Assembly: GCA_964615365.1 (NCBI GenBank)
Contig: CAZTOU010000016.1
Coordinates: forward strand, 38,596 to 102,595
Length of the DNA stretch: 64,000 nt
Reading direction: 5' to 3'
Source of the DNA: CAVXZE01 sp964615365
GTDB taxonomy: Bacteria > Myxococcota_A > UBA9160 > UBA6930
Below, in pieces: positions 43,514-52,007 of this stretch. Positions within the stretch are counted from its first letter, which is position 1. Every line of letters begins with the position of its first letter. The notes under the pieces were generated by a model. That model ran no database searches. It was given only the letters and a program-made list of their open reading frames with translations, and was not told the origin of the DNA. The position numbers and the translations under genes were made by a program.

Positions 43514-44644
43514 CTACAAGCCGAGCTGGGTCGCCAGACGGGCCCGGTGCGCGGCGGCGTCGCCGAACAGAATCTCCGACCCCTTGGCGCGCTTCAGATA
43601 GAGGTGCGCGTCGTGCTCCCAGGTGAAGCCGATTCCGCCGTGGATCTGGACGTTCTCGCTGGCGGCCAGCAGGAACGCGTCGGTGCACACGGACTTGGCG
43701 AGCGAAGCCGCCTCGGCGAGCTCCCCCGCGCGCTCGTCGGCCACCCACCAGGAGTAGTACCCCGCCGACTTCGCCAGCTCCACCTCCAGCAGCACGTCGG
43801 CTGCCTTGTGCTTGATGGCCTGGAAGGAGCCGATCGGACGCGCGAACTGCATCCGCACCTTCGCGTACTCCACGGCCATGTCGAGGCACTTCTGGGAGGC
43901 ACCGAGCATCTCCGCGGCCAGCATGATCACCGCTTGATCCATCGTCCTCTCGAGCGGGATCCAGCCCGCTCCCTCGGCGCCCAGGATCTCGCCCCGCGCA
44001 CCCGAGAACTCGATCCGCGCCTGCTTGCGGATCTCGTCCATGGTCTCGAGCGGCGTCGCGAGAACGCCGGGGTCGTCACCCCGCACCGTGACGAGGGTGA
44101 TGCCGTCGGTCCCCGCGCTTCCCTCGAGCCTGGCCGCCACCACCAGGAGGTCCGCGATCTGGCCGTCGATCACGAAGCTCTTGTGGCCGTCGAGCCGGTA
44201 GCCACCGCCGTCGGGCACCGCGACGAGGGTGATCCCGGCCGCGTCGAAGCGGCCCGAGTCCTCGCAGAGGGCGAGGGTCGCGAGCGTCTCACCGGAGACG
44301 ATGCCTGGGAGCAGCGCCTGCTGCTGCACCTCGTCTCCCGCGTTCTGGATGCCGTTCGCCGCCAGGCAGACCGTCGAGAAGAAGGGCGACGGAAACAGCA
44401 CCCGACCCATCTCCTCCTGAACGATGCCGAGCTCCAGGAAGCCGAAGCCCTGCCCGCCGAGCCGCTCGGGAATCTGGATCCCCTGGAGCCCCAGCTCCTC
44501 GGCCATCTGCTTCCATACGCCCGGGTCGTAGCCTTCGCTCGTCTCCATCAGCCGACGCAGCTCGGCCGAAGCTGACTTCTCCTCGAAGAAGCGCCGGAGG
44601 GTGTCGCGAAACTCATCCTGTTCTTCGCTGAAGGCGAAATCCAT
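43514..44644 (-). CDS. Acyl-CoA dehydrogenase (partner-type, altered active site)
   Basis: 376 residues: FAFSEEQDEFRDTL start, LALCEDSGRFDA in place of the usual xxTEPxAGSD loop, HGGIGFTWEHDAHLYLKRA and a C-terminus reading LFGDAAAHRARL without the YEGT motif. The active-site features are partial, as in the beta subunit of heterotetrameric steroid ACADs (FadE28-like). Thirty bases from the acyl-CoA synthetase gene; last gene of the operon led by the TetR gene. Its partner could be the 39212 or 36309 subunit. Confidence 0.85.
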   Translation of the reverse strand: MDFAFSEEQDEFRDTLRRFFEEKSASAELRRLMETSEGYDPGVWKQMAEELGLQGIQIPERLGGQGFGFLELGIVQEEMGRVLFPSPFFSTVCLAANGIQNAGDEVQQQALLPGIVSGETLATLALCEDSGRFDAAGITLVAVPDGGGYRLDGHKSFVIDGQIADLLVVAARLEGSAGTDGITLVTVRGDDPGVLATPLETMDEIRKQARIEFSGARGEILGAEGAGWIPLERTMDQAVIMLAAEMLGASQKCLDMAVEYAKVRMQFARPIGSFQAIKHKAADVLLEVELAKSAGYYSWWVADERAGELAEAASLAKSVCTDAFLLAASENVQIHGGIGFTWEHDAHLYLKRAKGSEILFGDAAAHRARLATQLGL

Positions 44645-44674
44645 GCTGCTGGGTCTCCGTCCCGCGGTACCGGC

Positions 44675-46228
44675 TCAGATGGCCTTTTCGTGGCCTTCCC
44701 AGTAGGGATCGCGGAGCTTTCTCTTGTAGAGCTTCCCGTTCGGATCCCGCGGCATCTCCTCGACGTAATCGACGGAGCGCGGCGTCTTGTACTTGGCGAG
44801 CTTGTCGACGCAGAAGCCGAGGATCTCCTGGGTGAGGGCGTCGCTGGTGGCGACGTCGTCGACGGGCTGCACCACCGCCTTCACCTCCTCGCCCCAGTCC
44901 GGGTGGGGAATGCCGAAGACAGCCACGTCGGCGATCTTGGGATGAATGAGGAGCACGTTCTCGATCTCCGCGGGGTAGATGTTGACGCCACCGGAGATGA
45001 TCATGTCCGACTTGCGGTCGCATAGGAAAAGGTACCCGTCCTCGTTCAGGTAGCCGATGTCACCGACGGTGAAGTACTCACCGCGCCGGCTCTTCCGGGT
45101 CTTCTCCTTGTCCTTGTGGTACTCGAAGTCCCCCTGACTCTGCTTCATGTAGACGGTGCCGTGCTCGCCGGCCGGGAGCTCGTTTCCGTCGTCGTCGTAG
45201 ATCTTGATGTCCGAGGTCGGCCAGGGGCGCCCCACGGTGCCCGGATAGCGGCGCCACTCCTCCGGCGTCACCAGGGTACCCCCGCCCTCGGTGGCGGCGT
45301 AGTACTCGTAGATGCTGTCGCCCCACCAGTCGAGCATCGCGAGCTTCATCTCGATGGGACAAGGAGCCGCAGCGTGCACCATGTTGCTCGTGGAGGAGCA
45401 GTCGTACTTCGCGCGCACCTCTTCGGGAAGGTGCAGCATGCGGTGGAACTGGGTGGGCACCATGTGGCTGGTGGTGGCCCGGTACTTCTCGATCAGCGCC
45501 AGGAAGTCCTCCGGCTTCCACTTGTCCATCACCACGGTGGGGTGACCCATGTGCATCGAGCACCCTGCGAACACCAGCACCGCGGTGTGGTAGAGCGGGG
45601 ATCCCACCAGGTGGACGTTTCCGCTCTCGGCCTGGATGCCGAACATGGCCAGGAAGCCGGTGAAGAGAGCCGCCACCGTGTCCGGATCGAGGGGGGGAAG
45701 GGGCCGCCGCACGCCCTTGGGCCGGCCCGTGGTGCCGGAGGTGTAGTTCATCACCGCCCCGGCTGCCCGGTCTTCGGGCAGTGTCTCCGGCTGGCCCGCC
45801 AGAAGCTCCGCATAGGAGCGGAAGCCCTCGATCTCTCCGACGGCGAAGCGCGCCTCTTTCGGGAAGTCGAGTTCGTCCATCGCTACCGCACAGGAGGGGC
45901 CGAATCGCTCGCCACCCACGAACGCCTTCGCCTCCGAATCCCCGACGATGTAGGCGATCTCCGGCGCGGTCAGGTGATGGTTGATCGGGCTCAGGTACCA
46001 GCCCGCCTGGCAGGTGGCCAGGTAGAGCTCGACCATGGCGCGGCCGTTGGGGATCACGGCGGCGACACAGTCGCCCTTCTCGAGCCCGAGGCTCCGAAGC
46101 CCGTGAACCAGCCGGTTGCAGGACGCGAGGAGCTCGCCCCGCGAGACCTCCGCGCCCTCCTCCGGGCACACCAGGGCGAGCTTCGAGGGATCCTTCTGCG
46201 CGAAGTTCCAGAATCCCAGATCCGACAT
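44675..46228 (-). CDS. Acyl-CoA synthetase (AMP-forming)
   Basis: 517 residues. MNYTSGTTGRPKGVRRPL (A3), AATEGGG (A5), CDRKSDMIISGGVNIYPAEIEN (A8) and the C-terminal RDPNGKLYKRKL with the catalytic lysine show an intact ANL ligase, of the FadD-like, ring- or side-chain-acid activating type. Nineteen bases after the thiolase-like gene. In steroid operons such ligases prepare the CoA ester that the ACADs and aldolases then shorten. Confidence 0.9.
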   Translation of the reverse strand: MSDLGFWNFAQKDPSKLALVCPEEGAEVSRGELLASCNRLVHGLRSLGLEKGDCVAAVIPNGRAMVELYLATCQAGWYLSPINHHLTAPEIAYIVGDSEAKAFVGGERFGPSCAVAMDELDFPKEARFAVGEIEGFRSYAELLAGQPETLPEDRAAGAVMNYTSGTTGRPKGVRRPLPPLDPDTVAALFTGFLAMFGIQAESGNVHLVGSPLYHTAVLVFAGCSMHMGHPTVVMDKWKPEDFLALIEKYRATTSHMVPTQFHRMLHLPEEVRAKYDCSSTSNMVHAAAPCPIEMKLAMLDWWGDSIYEYYAATEGGGTLVTPEEWRRYPGTVGRPWPTSDIKIYDDDGNELPAGEHGTVYMKQSQGDFEYHKDKEKTRKSRRGEYFTVGDIGYLNEDGYLFLCDRKSDMIISGGVNIYPAEIENVLLIHPKIADVAVFGIPHPDWGEEVKAVVQPVDDVATSDALTQEILGFCVDKLAKYKTPRSVDYVEEMPRDPNGKLYKRKLRDPYWEGHEKAI

Positions 46229-46247
46229 GGCCTCTCCCTATCTCCGT

Positions 46248-47405
46248 TCAGGGCTTCTCGCTGCCGACGATCCACATGGCGAAGTACTGGGAGCCTCCCC
46301 CGTAGGCGTGTCCCAGCGCCTTGCGAACTCCGTCCACCTGGTGCTCTCCCGCCTGCCCCCGTACCTGCATGGCGGACTCCGCGTAGCGAATCATCCCCGA
46401 TGCGCCGATCGGGTTGGAGGAGAGCACTCCTCCCGAGCAGTTGATGGGCATGTCCCCGTCGAGGGCCGTGGCCCCCTCCTGGGTCATCCTCCAGCCGCTC
46501 CCCTCCTCGGCGAAGCCGAGGTTCTCCATCCACATCGGCTCGAACCAGCTGAAGGGCACGTAGATCTCGGCCATGTCCAGCTCCTTGCGCGGGTTGGTGA
46601 TCCCCGCCTTCTTGTAGAGGCTGGCGGCGCAGTCCCGTCCCGCTCGGGGGTTGACCTGGTCGCGGCCCGAGAACATGGTGGGCTCGCTGCGCATTTCGGT
46701 GGCGTGGATCCAGGCGGGAGGTCTCGGCGACTTCTTCGCCGCCGCCTCGCTGGCGAGCACCATGGCGGCCGCTCCGTCGGAGGTGGGACAGGTCTCGAGG
46801 TAGCGGATCGGGTCCCAGAGCATCGGCGACCTCGCGATGGTCTCGAAGTCGATGTCGGGGAGCTGGATGTGTGTGTAGGGATTCTTGAGCGCGTTCAGGC
46901 GATCTTTGAGCGCCACCCGGATGCCGGTGTCTTCGGGTGCTCCCGAGCGCCGGATGTAGGCGCGGATCAGTGGGGCGAAGTAGCCACCGGCTCCGGCCAC
47001 CACGGTCACGCTGAAGGGCCGTACGATGGTGAGCGTCCACATCACGTCGCCTTCGGAGTGCTTCTCGTAGGCCAGCGTCAGCACCCGCTGGTGCACTCCG
47101 GAGTGGATCAGGCTGGCCGCCACCAGCGCCGTCGACCCCCCGACGCTGCCGGCGGTGTGGACCCGAAGGATCGGCTTCCCCACCGCGCCGAGCGCGTCGG
47201 CGAGGGAGAGCTCCGGCATCACCACGCCTTCGAACATGTCTGGCGCCTTGCCGATCACAATGGCGTCGATGTCCTTCCAGGTGCAGCCCGCGTCCTCGAG
47301 GGCGCGGTCCGCCGCCTCCCGCACCAGCCCGGCCGTGGAGACGTCGATGCGCTTCTGGTCCTGCTCGGTCTGACCGATTCCGATGACTCCGCAGAGCTCC
47401 GCCAT
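46248..47405 (-). CDS. Thiolase-like lipid-transfer protein / aldolase (Ltp2-like), no catalytic Cys
   Basis: 385 residues. Thiolase fold with N-terminal GVIGIGQTEQ and C-terminal GHAYGGG, but at the nucleophile position the sequence is HTAGSVGGSTAL instead of a CxSG-type cysteine motif. This is the signature of the SCP-x/Ltp group that do not do thiolysis; in steroid degradation Ltp2 works as a retro-aldolase with a DUF35 partner. The ATG shares one base with the stop of the next thiolase gene (TGATG). Confidence 0.88.
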   Translation of the reverse strand: MAELCGVIGIGQTEQDQKRIDVSTAGLVREAADRALEDAGCTWKDIDAIVIGKAPDMFEGVVMPELSLADALGAVGKPILRVHTAGSVGGSTALVAASLIHSGVHQRVLTLAYEKHSEGDVMWTLTIVRPFSVTVVAGAGGYFAPLIRAYIRRSGAPEDTGIRVALKDRLNALKNPYTHIQLPDIDFETIARSPMLWDPIRYLETCPTSDGAAAMVLASEAAAKKSPRPPAWIHATEMRSEPTMFSGRDQVNPRAGRDCAASLYKKAGITNPRKELDMAEIYVPFSWFEPMWMENLGFAEEGSGWRMTQEGATALDGDMPINCSGGVLSSNPIGASGMIRYAESAMQVRGQAGEHQVDGVRKALGHAYGGGSQYFAMWIVGSEKP

Positions 47406-48460
47406 CAGCTTCCCTCCAGCACGCAGACCAGATTCTGCTGCAGACAGGGGCCCGAGGTGGCGTGAGCCACCGCTCGGCTCGCGGAGCCGTCCTGGATCCG
47501 CGCCGCGGCCTCCCCGATCCGGATCAGGCCCGCCGCCATCACCGCGTTGGCGCAGAGGGCACCGCCCGATGGATTCACCTTCACCTCCTCGCCGAGCCCC
47601 ATCGCCTCGCACAGGATCAGCTCCTGGTGGCTGAAGGGGGCGTAGAGCTCCGCCACCTCGACGGGGGCTCGCCCCAGGCCCGCCTTCTCCGCAGCCAGCG
47701 CCGTAGACGAAGATCTGGCGAGATCGCGAACGCCCAGATCGTGCGCCTCGATGCGGTGATCGATCCCGGTGATCCAGGCCGGGCGCTCGCAGACACTGCG
47801 GGCCAGGTCGCCGGCAGCCAGCACCACGGCGGCCGCTCCGTCGGAGATGGGAGCGCAGTCGTGCTTGCAGAGCGGTGAAGCGATCTTCGGCTCCGCCAGC
47901 AGCTCCTCCACCGTGACGTCTCCGGCGAGCTGGGCGTTGGGATTATCCTTGGCATTGCGCCGGCTGCGCACCACCACCTCGGCCAGATCGCGCTCGCTCA
48001 CCCGACCCTCCTCCAGCAGCAGCCGGGCCTGGAGTGCGCCGAGGCTCATCTGGTCGGGCCAGAGCGGCGCCATGTAGTAGGGATCGAGCTGCAGGCACAG
48101 CACCTCGGAGATGTTGCACATCGACGACTTTCCGAAGCAGTAGACCAGTGCCGCGTCCTGCTCGCCGACCTGGAGCTTCACCCAGGCCTCGTAGAGGGCC
48201 CAGGCGCCGTCCATCTCCACGTGGGACTCGCAGACCGGGGGCCAGCACCCCGCCGCATCGAGGCTCATCACGAAGGAGAAGGGGACCCCGGCCACGACGT
48301 CGCTGCTGCCCGAGCAGATGAAGCCGATCTCCTTCTTCTCGACCCCCGAGCGCTCGACGGCTTCCTGCACCACCGGCATCAGGATCTCGACCTCGTTGCG
48401 CTCCAGCTCCTGCCGCTTGTTCGGGGCCTGCGCGAAGGAAACCACCGCGACGTCCCGCAT
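47405..48460 (-). CDS. Thiolase-like lipid-transfer protein / aldolase (second copy)
   Basis: 351 residues from ATG 48460, sharing one base with the DUF35 gene stop. Thiolase fold with VSFAQAPNKR at the start and NPSGGALCANAVMAAGL and AHATSGPCLQQN at the end. The nucleophile region reads CESHVEMDGAWAL, again with no cysteine at the usual place. It is only distantly related to the neighbour, so the two thiolase-like proteins may form a hetero-oligomer rather than being redundant. Pairs with the upstream DUF35 proteins. Confidence 0.86.
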   Translation of the reverse strand: MRDVAVVSFAQAPNKRQELERNEVEILMPVVQEAVERSGVEKKEIGFICSGSSDVVAGVPFSFVMSLDAAGCWPPVCESHVEMDGAWALYEAWVKLQVGEQDAALVYCFGKSSMCNISEVLCLQLDPYYMAPLWPDQMSLGALQARLLLEEGRVSERDLAEVVVRSRRNAKDNPNAQLAGDVTVEELLAEPKIASPLCKHDCAPISDGAAAVVLAAGDLARSVCERPAWITGIDHRIEAHDLGVRDLARSSSTALAAEKAGLGRAPVEVAELYAPFSHQELILCEAMGLGEEVKVNPSGGALCANAVMAAGLIRIGEAAARIQDGSASRAVAHATSGPCLQQNLVCVLEGS

Positions 48461-48948
48461 CAGAGGTGCTCCTTGTAGGAATCGAAGTCCGCGTCGGGCT
48501 CGTCGATCGGCTTGAAGTACTTGATGCTCTTGAGCGTGGGGCCGATCTCCTCGTCCGGCACCCAGACGGCCTGGACGCGCATGCCCATCCGCACCTCCTC
48601 CACGGGGCAATCGGACACCACGTGGAACATCGCGATGTCGGCACCGTCGAGCAGCACGCTGGCGGCGACGAAGGGCGGCTGGACGCTCAGATTCTCGGCG
48701 GGGATGCGGACGATGCAGAAGGTGGTGATCGTCCCCTTGTCGGAGACCTCCACCGGCTCGGTGGTGGGAACGCCGTGCGTGGGAGACGCTCCCGCAGAGG
48801 GGACGTAGACCTTCCCGGTGATCGGGCAGCGCTGTCCGATCAGCTTCTTCTGGGCGACCCCGCGCAAGAAGCGCGTGGTGGCCTCCCCTGCCGCATAGGT
48901 GTAGTCGAGGCGAATCGGAGCGCTGATGCTCTTGACCGGCTTGCTCAC
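48460..48948 (-). CDS. DUF35 OB-fold acyl-CoA-associated protein (zinc ribbon degenerate)
   Basis: 162 residues from a GTG overlapping the upstream stop by four bases. RFLRGVAQKKLIGQRCPITGKVYVPSAG is the zinc-ribbon/OB entry of DUF35 proteins, but only one of the four cysteines is left. The OB part follows: VSDKGTITTFCIVRIP, ADIAMFHVV and GMRVQAVW. DUF35 partners are essential for Ltp2-type aldolases and some thiolases. Placed directly before the two thiolase-like genes. Confidence 0.83.
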   Translation of the reverse strand: MSKPVKSISAPIRLDYTYAAGEATTRFLRGVAQKKLIGQRCPITGKVYVPSAGASPTHGVPTTEPVEVSDKGTITTFCIVRIPAENLSVQPPFVAASVLLDGADIAMFHVVSDCPVEEVRMGMRVQAVWVPDEEIGPTLKSIKYFKPIDEPDADFDSYKEHL

Positions 48949-49406
48949 TTCTCCCCCTCCGGCTCGAAGCAGCTGATGTCGAGAATCTCGCCGACGGTCT
49001 CGTCCCGCCAGCGCACCCGGACCCGCATTCCGGTCCGCATCTTCGACTCCTCGCCGGCGTCGACGGCGTGGAGCATGGCGGTATCGGCGCCGTCGAGCTG
49101 AATCAGTGCCCATGCAAAGGGGCGACCCAAGGGATGCTTCTGCTTGGGGCTGCTCACCCAGGACCAGGTCGTGACCACCCCGGACTGGCCGACCTCGACG
49201 AACTCGTCGAGAGCCTCGCTGGTCTCCGGATCGTATTCCTTGGGCGGGACCATCACGCGACCGTCGCGGGTGCGGATTCCCTCGATCCGGCGGTCGCGCA
49301 GCCCGGTGAGGAAGCGGCTCATCACCGGTCCCAGGGAACGCCTGAATGTGTGCTCCACGACATAGGGTGCGGCGAAGATCTCGCCACCTCTCGCGCCGGT
49401 ACTCAT
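48945..49406 (-). CDS. DUF35 OB-fold protein
   Basis: 153 residues, ATG with GGAGAGG ahead. RFLTGLRDRRIEGIRTRDGRVMVPP (no zinc cysteines left), then an OB fold: GQSGVVTTWSWV, IQLDGADTAMLHAV and MRVRVRWRDE. Second member of a DUF35 pair matched by two thiolase-like proteins downstream, which suggests two aldolase/DUF35 complexes or a four-part one. Ten bases after the TetR gene. Confidence 0.82.
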   Translation of the reverse strand: MSTGARGGEIFAAPYVVEHTFRRSLGPVMSRFLTGLRDRRIEGIRTRDGRVMVPPKEYDPETSEALDEFVEVGQSGVVTTWSWVSSPKQKHPLGRPFAWALIQLDGADTAMLHAVDAGEESKMRTGMRVRVRWRDETVGEILDISCFEPEGEK

Positions 49407-49416
49407 TCGCCTCTCC

Positions 49417-50103
49417 TCACCGCTCCGGGCTTCTCGAAGACCCTCCCAGGAGGTATTCCGCCGCGGTCCGCATCTGATCCGTGACCGTCTTGACGGGGTG
49501 GAGCCCACCCCCCCAGCCCACCAGCGCGGAGAACCAGACGTGCTCGAGAATCCTCACGATCGCCTGCTCCTGCTCGCTCCCCTCCGTCTCGGTGATGGAC
49601 TTGGAGATGTCGGGGCTCTCGTCGCGGATCGCGGCGACGATCATCCGCGCCATGCGCAGGTGGAAGCCGGCCACCTTCTCGGCGGTCTTGTGGTCGCCGG
49701 AGGCGACGGCGCGGATCACCGCCCTCGCGTAGTTGGGCCGGCGTGTGAACCCGCGGGTCGCCCGCGCGAAGAACTCCGTGGTCCGCTCCTGTGCCGAGCC
49801 GCCGCTCGGGGGGCGCGCCGCGATCACGCTCTCGAGCCGCTCCGCGTCCTCGTTCACGGCGGAGAGCAGGATGTCCTCTTTGCTGCGGAAGTACTTGTAG
49901 AGGGTGCCGAGCGCCACCCCGGAGGCCTCCGCCACGTCGCGGAGGCGGACGCCGTCGAAGCCGCCCTTCTCGGCGAGCGCCACCGCGGCGTCGACGATGT
50001 GGCGAACCCGCCTGAGCTGGCTGGCCGCCAGCCGTGCCATGCCCTCGCCGTCAGGAGCTCCCGATGCTCCGTCGGCGGCCGGGGGACGTGCGTTGCCGGT
50101 CAT
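49417..50103 (-). CDS. TetR-family transcriptional repressor (KstR-like role)
   Basis: 228 residues. The helix-turn-helix (about 35-82) reads AEASGVALGTLYKYFRSKED, a textbook TetR recognition helix. The ligand domain is not assignable by eye. It is the first gene of a seven-gene operon (DUF35 x2, thiolase-like x2, acyl-CoA synthetase, ACAD). A perfect 18-bp palindrome lies seven bases before its ATG, so autorepression is likely; a similar site is at 39165. An acyl-CoA or steroid-CoA ester is the expected inducer by analogy with KstR, which is inference. Confidence 0.88.
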   Translation of the reverse strand: MTGNARPPAADGASGAPDGEGMARLAASQLRRVRHIVDAAVALAEKGGFDGVRLRDVAEASGVALGTLYKYFRSKEDILLSAVNEDAERLESVIAARPPSGGSAQERTTEFFARATRGFTRRPNYARAVIRAVASGDHKTAEKVAGFHLRMARMIVAAIRDESPDISKSITETEGSEQEQAIVRILEHVWFSALVGWGGGLHPVKTVTDQMRTAAEYLLGGSSRSPER

Positions 50104-50109
50104 GCCGTT

Positions 50110-50127
50110 ATTGAAACAGGTTTCAAT
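50110..50127. promoter_or_regulatory. Perfect 18-bp palindromic operator before the TetR gene
   Basis: ATTGAAACAGGTTTCAAT: 8-bp arms ATTGAAAC and GTTTCAAT with a 2-bp centre. It contains TGAAACAGGTTTCA, which fits the KstR consensus TnnAACnnGTTnnA. It lies seven bases upstream of the TetR ATG (50103), where binding would block transcription or initiation. The half-site ATTGAAAC is repeated at 39165-39172. Confidence 0.75.
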
Positions 50128-50211
50128 TCGATTGTCTACGCATCAGCAGAGCGAACCGGCGCCGGAGGGGGAGGGATCCCCCTCCACCTCCGGCCTCCCG
50201 GGAGGAAAGGG

Positions 50212-51420
50212 CTACCGCCGCTCTTGGGGGATTCGGTGGGACATCACGATGCGGGCGGCCAGAGCCAGCAGGCTGCGGGGGAGGAGGCGGAGAGCGGCGT
50301 TGCCGCGCAGCCAGTTGAACACGCCGGGGATCAGCGAGGGCTTCCTGCCCAGAGCATCCAGCGACCTGGCCACCACCACCTCGGCGGACTCGCCGGCGTG
50401 GGGCAGCTCTCCCGACACCGCCTGGAACTCGGTCTCCGTGGTGCCGGGCAGCACGGCCAGGCAGTCCACCCCGCTGCCCTGGAGTTCGGCCCAGAGCGCC
50501 TCGCCGAGAAGATTGGCGAAGGCCTTGGTGCCGCTGTAGAGCGCGTGGAGGGGCAGGGGCTGGGATCCCGCGATCGAGCCGACGATGATCACGGCGCCGC
50601 GCCCCCGGGCCTGCATCCCCGGGAGCAGGATGCTCGTGAGCACGGTGGGCGCCGTGCAGTTCACCTCGACCATCGCGCGCATCCCCTCTCGGTCCTGCGT
50701 CCCGAAGCGTCCGGCGGAGCCGAAGCCCGCGTTGTTGACGAGGATGGCGATCTCGAGGTCGCTCACCGCCTCGGCCAGGCGTTCGGCCCCCGGACGGGCG
50801 GCGAGATCCACCGCCACCACCCGCGTCGCCACCTGATGGCTCTTCTCGAGCTCGTCCGCCAGGGAGCGAAGCCGATCCTCGCGGCGCGCCGTCAGCACGC
50901 AGGAGACACCGTCCCGGGCGAGGGCCCGCGCGAAGGCGGCCCCGATTCCCGACGATGCCCCGGTCACCAGGGCCCACTCGCCGTAGCGTTGGCGCAGGGA
51001 TTCCGGGGGCACCCGGAAGCGCTCGCGGGCCCGCCACAGCGCCACGGCGGGAATCGCGAACACCAGGCCGGCCACGATCCCGATGATCCAGCCGACCGGC
51101 CCACCCCGCTCGAGGATCGGCCACACGGCCATCCCCAGGGCCACCTGGGCCACGTAGATCGACGCCCAGGGCCACATCCAGGACCGCATCCCCCAGAAGC
51201 CGATCATCCCGGCCGCGTAGATCCCCCAGTGGGGGAAGGCGAGAATCTTCGCGGCCCAGCCGGTGAAGGAGAAGCCGAACCACACCTCCACGTCGCGCTC
51301 GACGGGCTTGATGAAGATGTCCCACGGCAGGTAGATCAGGGCCATGTACGCGCAGAAGACGAGCAGCGCGTTCATCCAGATCGGCCTTCTGCTCATGTGG
51401 TTGCGAAGCCATTCGCCCAT
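50212..51420 (-). CDS. Short-chain dehydrogenase fused to an N-terminal membrane domain
   Basis: 402 residues. About 1-125 hold four hydrophobic helices; residues 145-390 are a classical SDR: TGASSGIGAAFA (cofactor), LVNNAGFG, catalytic serine in VGSIAG, and YSGTKAF (YxxxK). NADP-type by the arginines after the glycine motif. It is anchored to the membrane, as in retinol/steroid dehydrogenase-like SDRs; the substrate is probably hydrophobic. Located just outside the TetR operator, divergent from a lipoprotein gene at 51534. Confidence 0.86.
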   Translation of the reverse strand: MGEWLRNHMSRRPIWMNALLVFCAYMALIYLPWDIFIKPVERDVEVWFGFSFTGWAAKILAFPHWGIYAAGMIGFWGMRSWMWPWASIYVAQVALGMAVWPILERGGPVGWIIGIVAGLVFAIPAVALWRARERFRVPPESLRQRYGEWALVTGASSGIGAAFARALARDGVSCVLTARREDRLRSLADELEKSHQVATRVVAVDLAARPGAERLAEAVSDLEIAILVNNAGFGSAGRFGTQDREGMRAMVEVNCTAPTVLTSILLPGMQARGRGAVIIVGSIAGSQPLPLHALYSGTKAFANLLGEALWAELQGSGVDCLAVLPGTTETEFQAVSGELPHAGESAEVVVARSLDALGRKPSLIPGVFNWLRGNAALRLLPRSLLALAARIVMSHRIPQERR

Positions 51421-51533
51421 CTCAATCCCTCGTGCTCGTACCTACCCCGCCGGAGATCCGTGCCGGCCTCCGCGCCTCCATTTTGCGGCCCGGCGGCCGA
51501 AAAGACCAGGATCAGGCTGTGGGAGGAGAGTGT

Positions 51534-52007
51534 ATGGGATTGCGACTCGCCGGACTCGTCGGCGTCTGCTGCCTGACGATGGCACTCGCCTGCGGAGGCG
51601 ATCCGCAGGCGCCCGAGGAACAGGTTCGGGCCGTGATCGAGGAGATCGAGCGCGCCGCCGAGGCAGGAGACGTCTCCGCGTTCAAGGCAGTCATCTCCGA
51701 GAGGTACCAGGACGAGCGCGGCTTCGACAAGAGGGACCTGGTCGCCTACGTCACCTTCCACGTCATGCGCCACACCCAAAGGCGCTTCTTCGCGCGGGTT
51801 CGATCCATCCAGATTCGTGACAACGGGCGCGCCGAGGTCGTGGTCATAGCGGCGATCAGCGGGAGGGACGTGAGCGGTCTCGAAGAGCTGGCCACCTTGA
51901 ACGCCGACGTCTACCAGCTCGACGTCGACCTCGACGACGAGGGCAACGGAGACTGGCAGGTGGTCTGGGCGCAGTGGTGGAGGACGGCGCCGACCGACCT
52001 TCTCTAG
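51534..52007 (+). CDS. Small lipoprotein, NTF2-like
   Basis: 157 residues from ATG 51534 with GGGAGGAGAG ahead. Lipoprotein signal with lipobox MALAC near residue 20. The rest (VRAVIEEIERAAEAGDVSAF, then beta strands ending WQVVWAQWW) resembles an NTF2/SnoaL-type cone fold, used for small-molecule binding. No catalytic residues stand out. The stop codon overlaps with that of the convergent SDR gene. Confidence 0.7.
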   Translation: MGLRLAGLVGVCCLTMALACGGDPQAPEEQVRAVIEEIERAAEAGDVSAFKAVISERYQDERGFDKRDLVAYVTFHVMRHTQRRFFARVRSIQIRDNGRAEVVVIAAISGRDVSGLEELATLNADVYQLDVDLDDEGNGDWQVVWAQWWRTAPTDLL

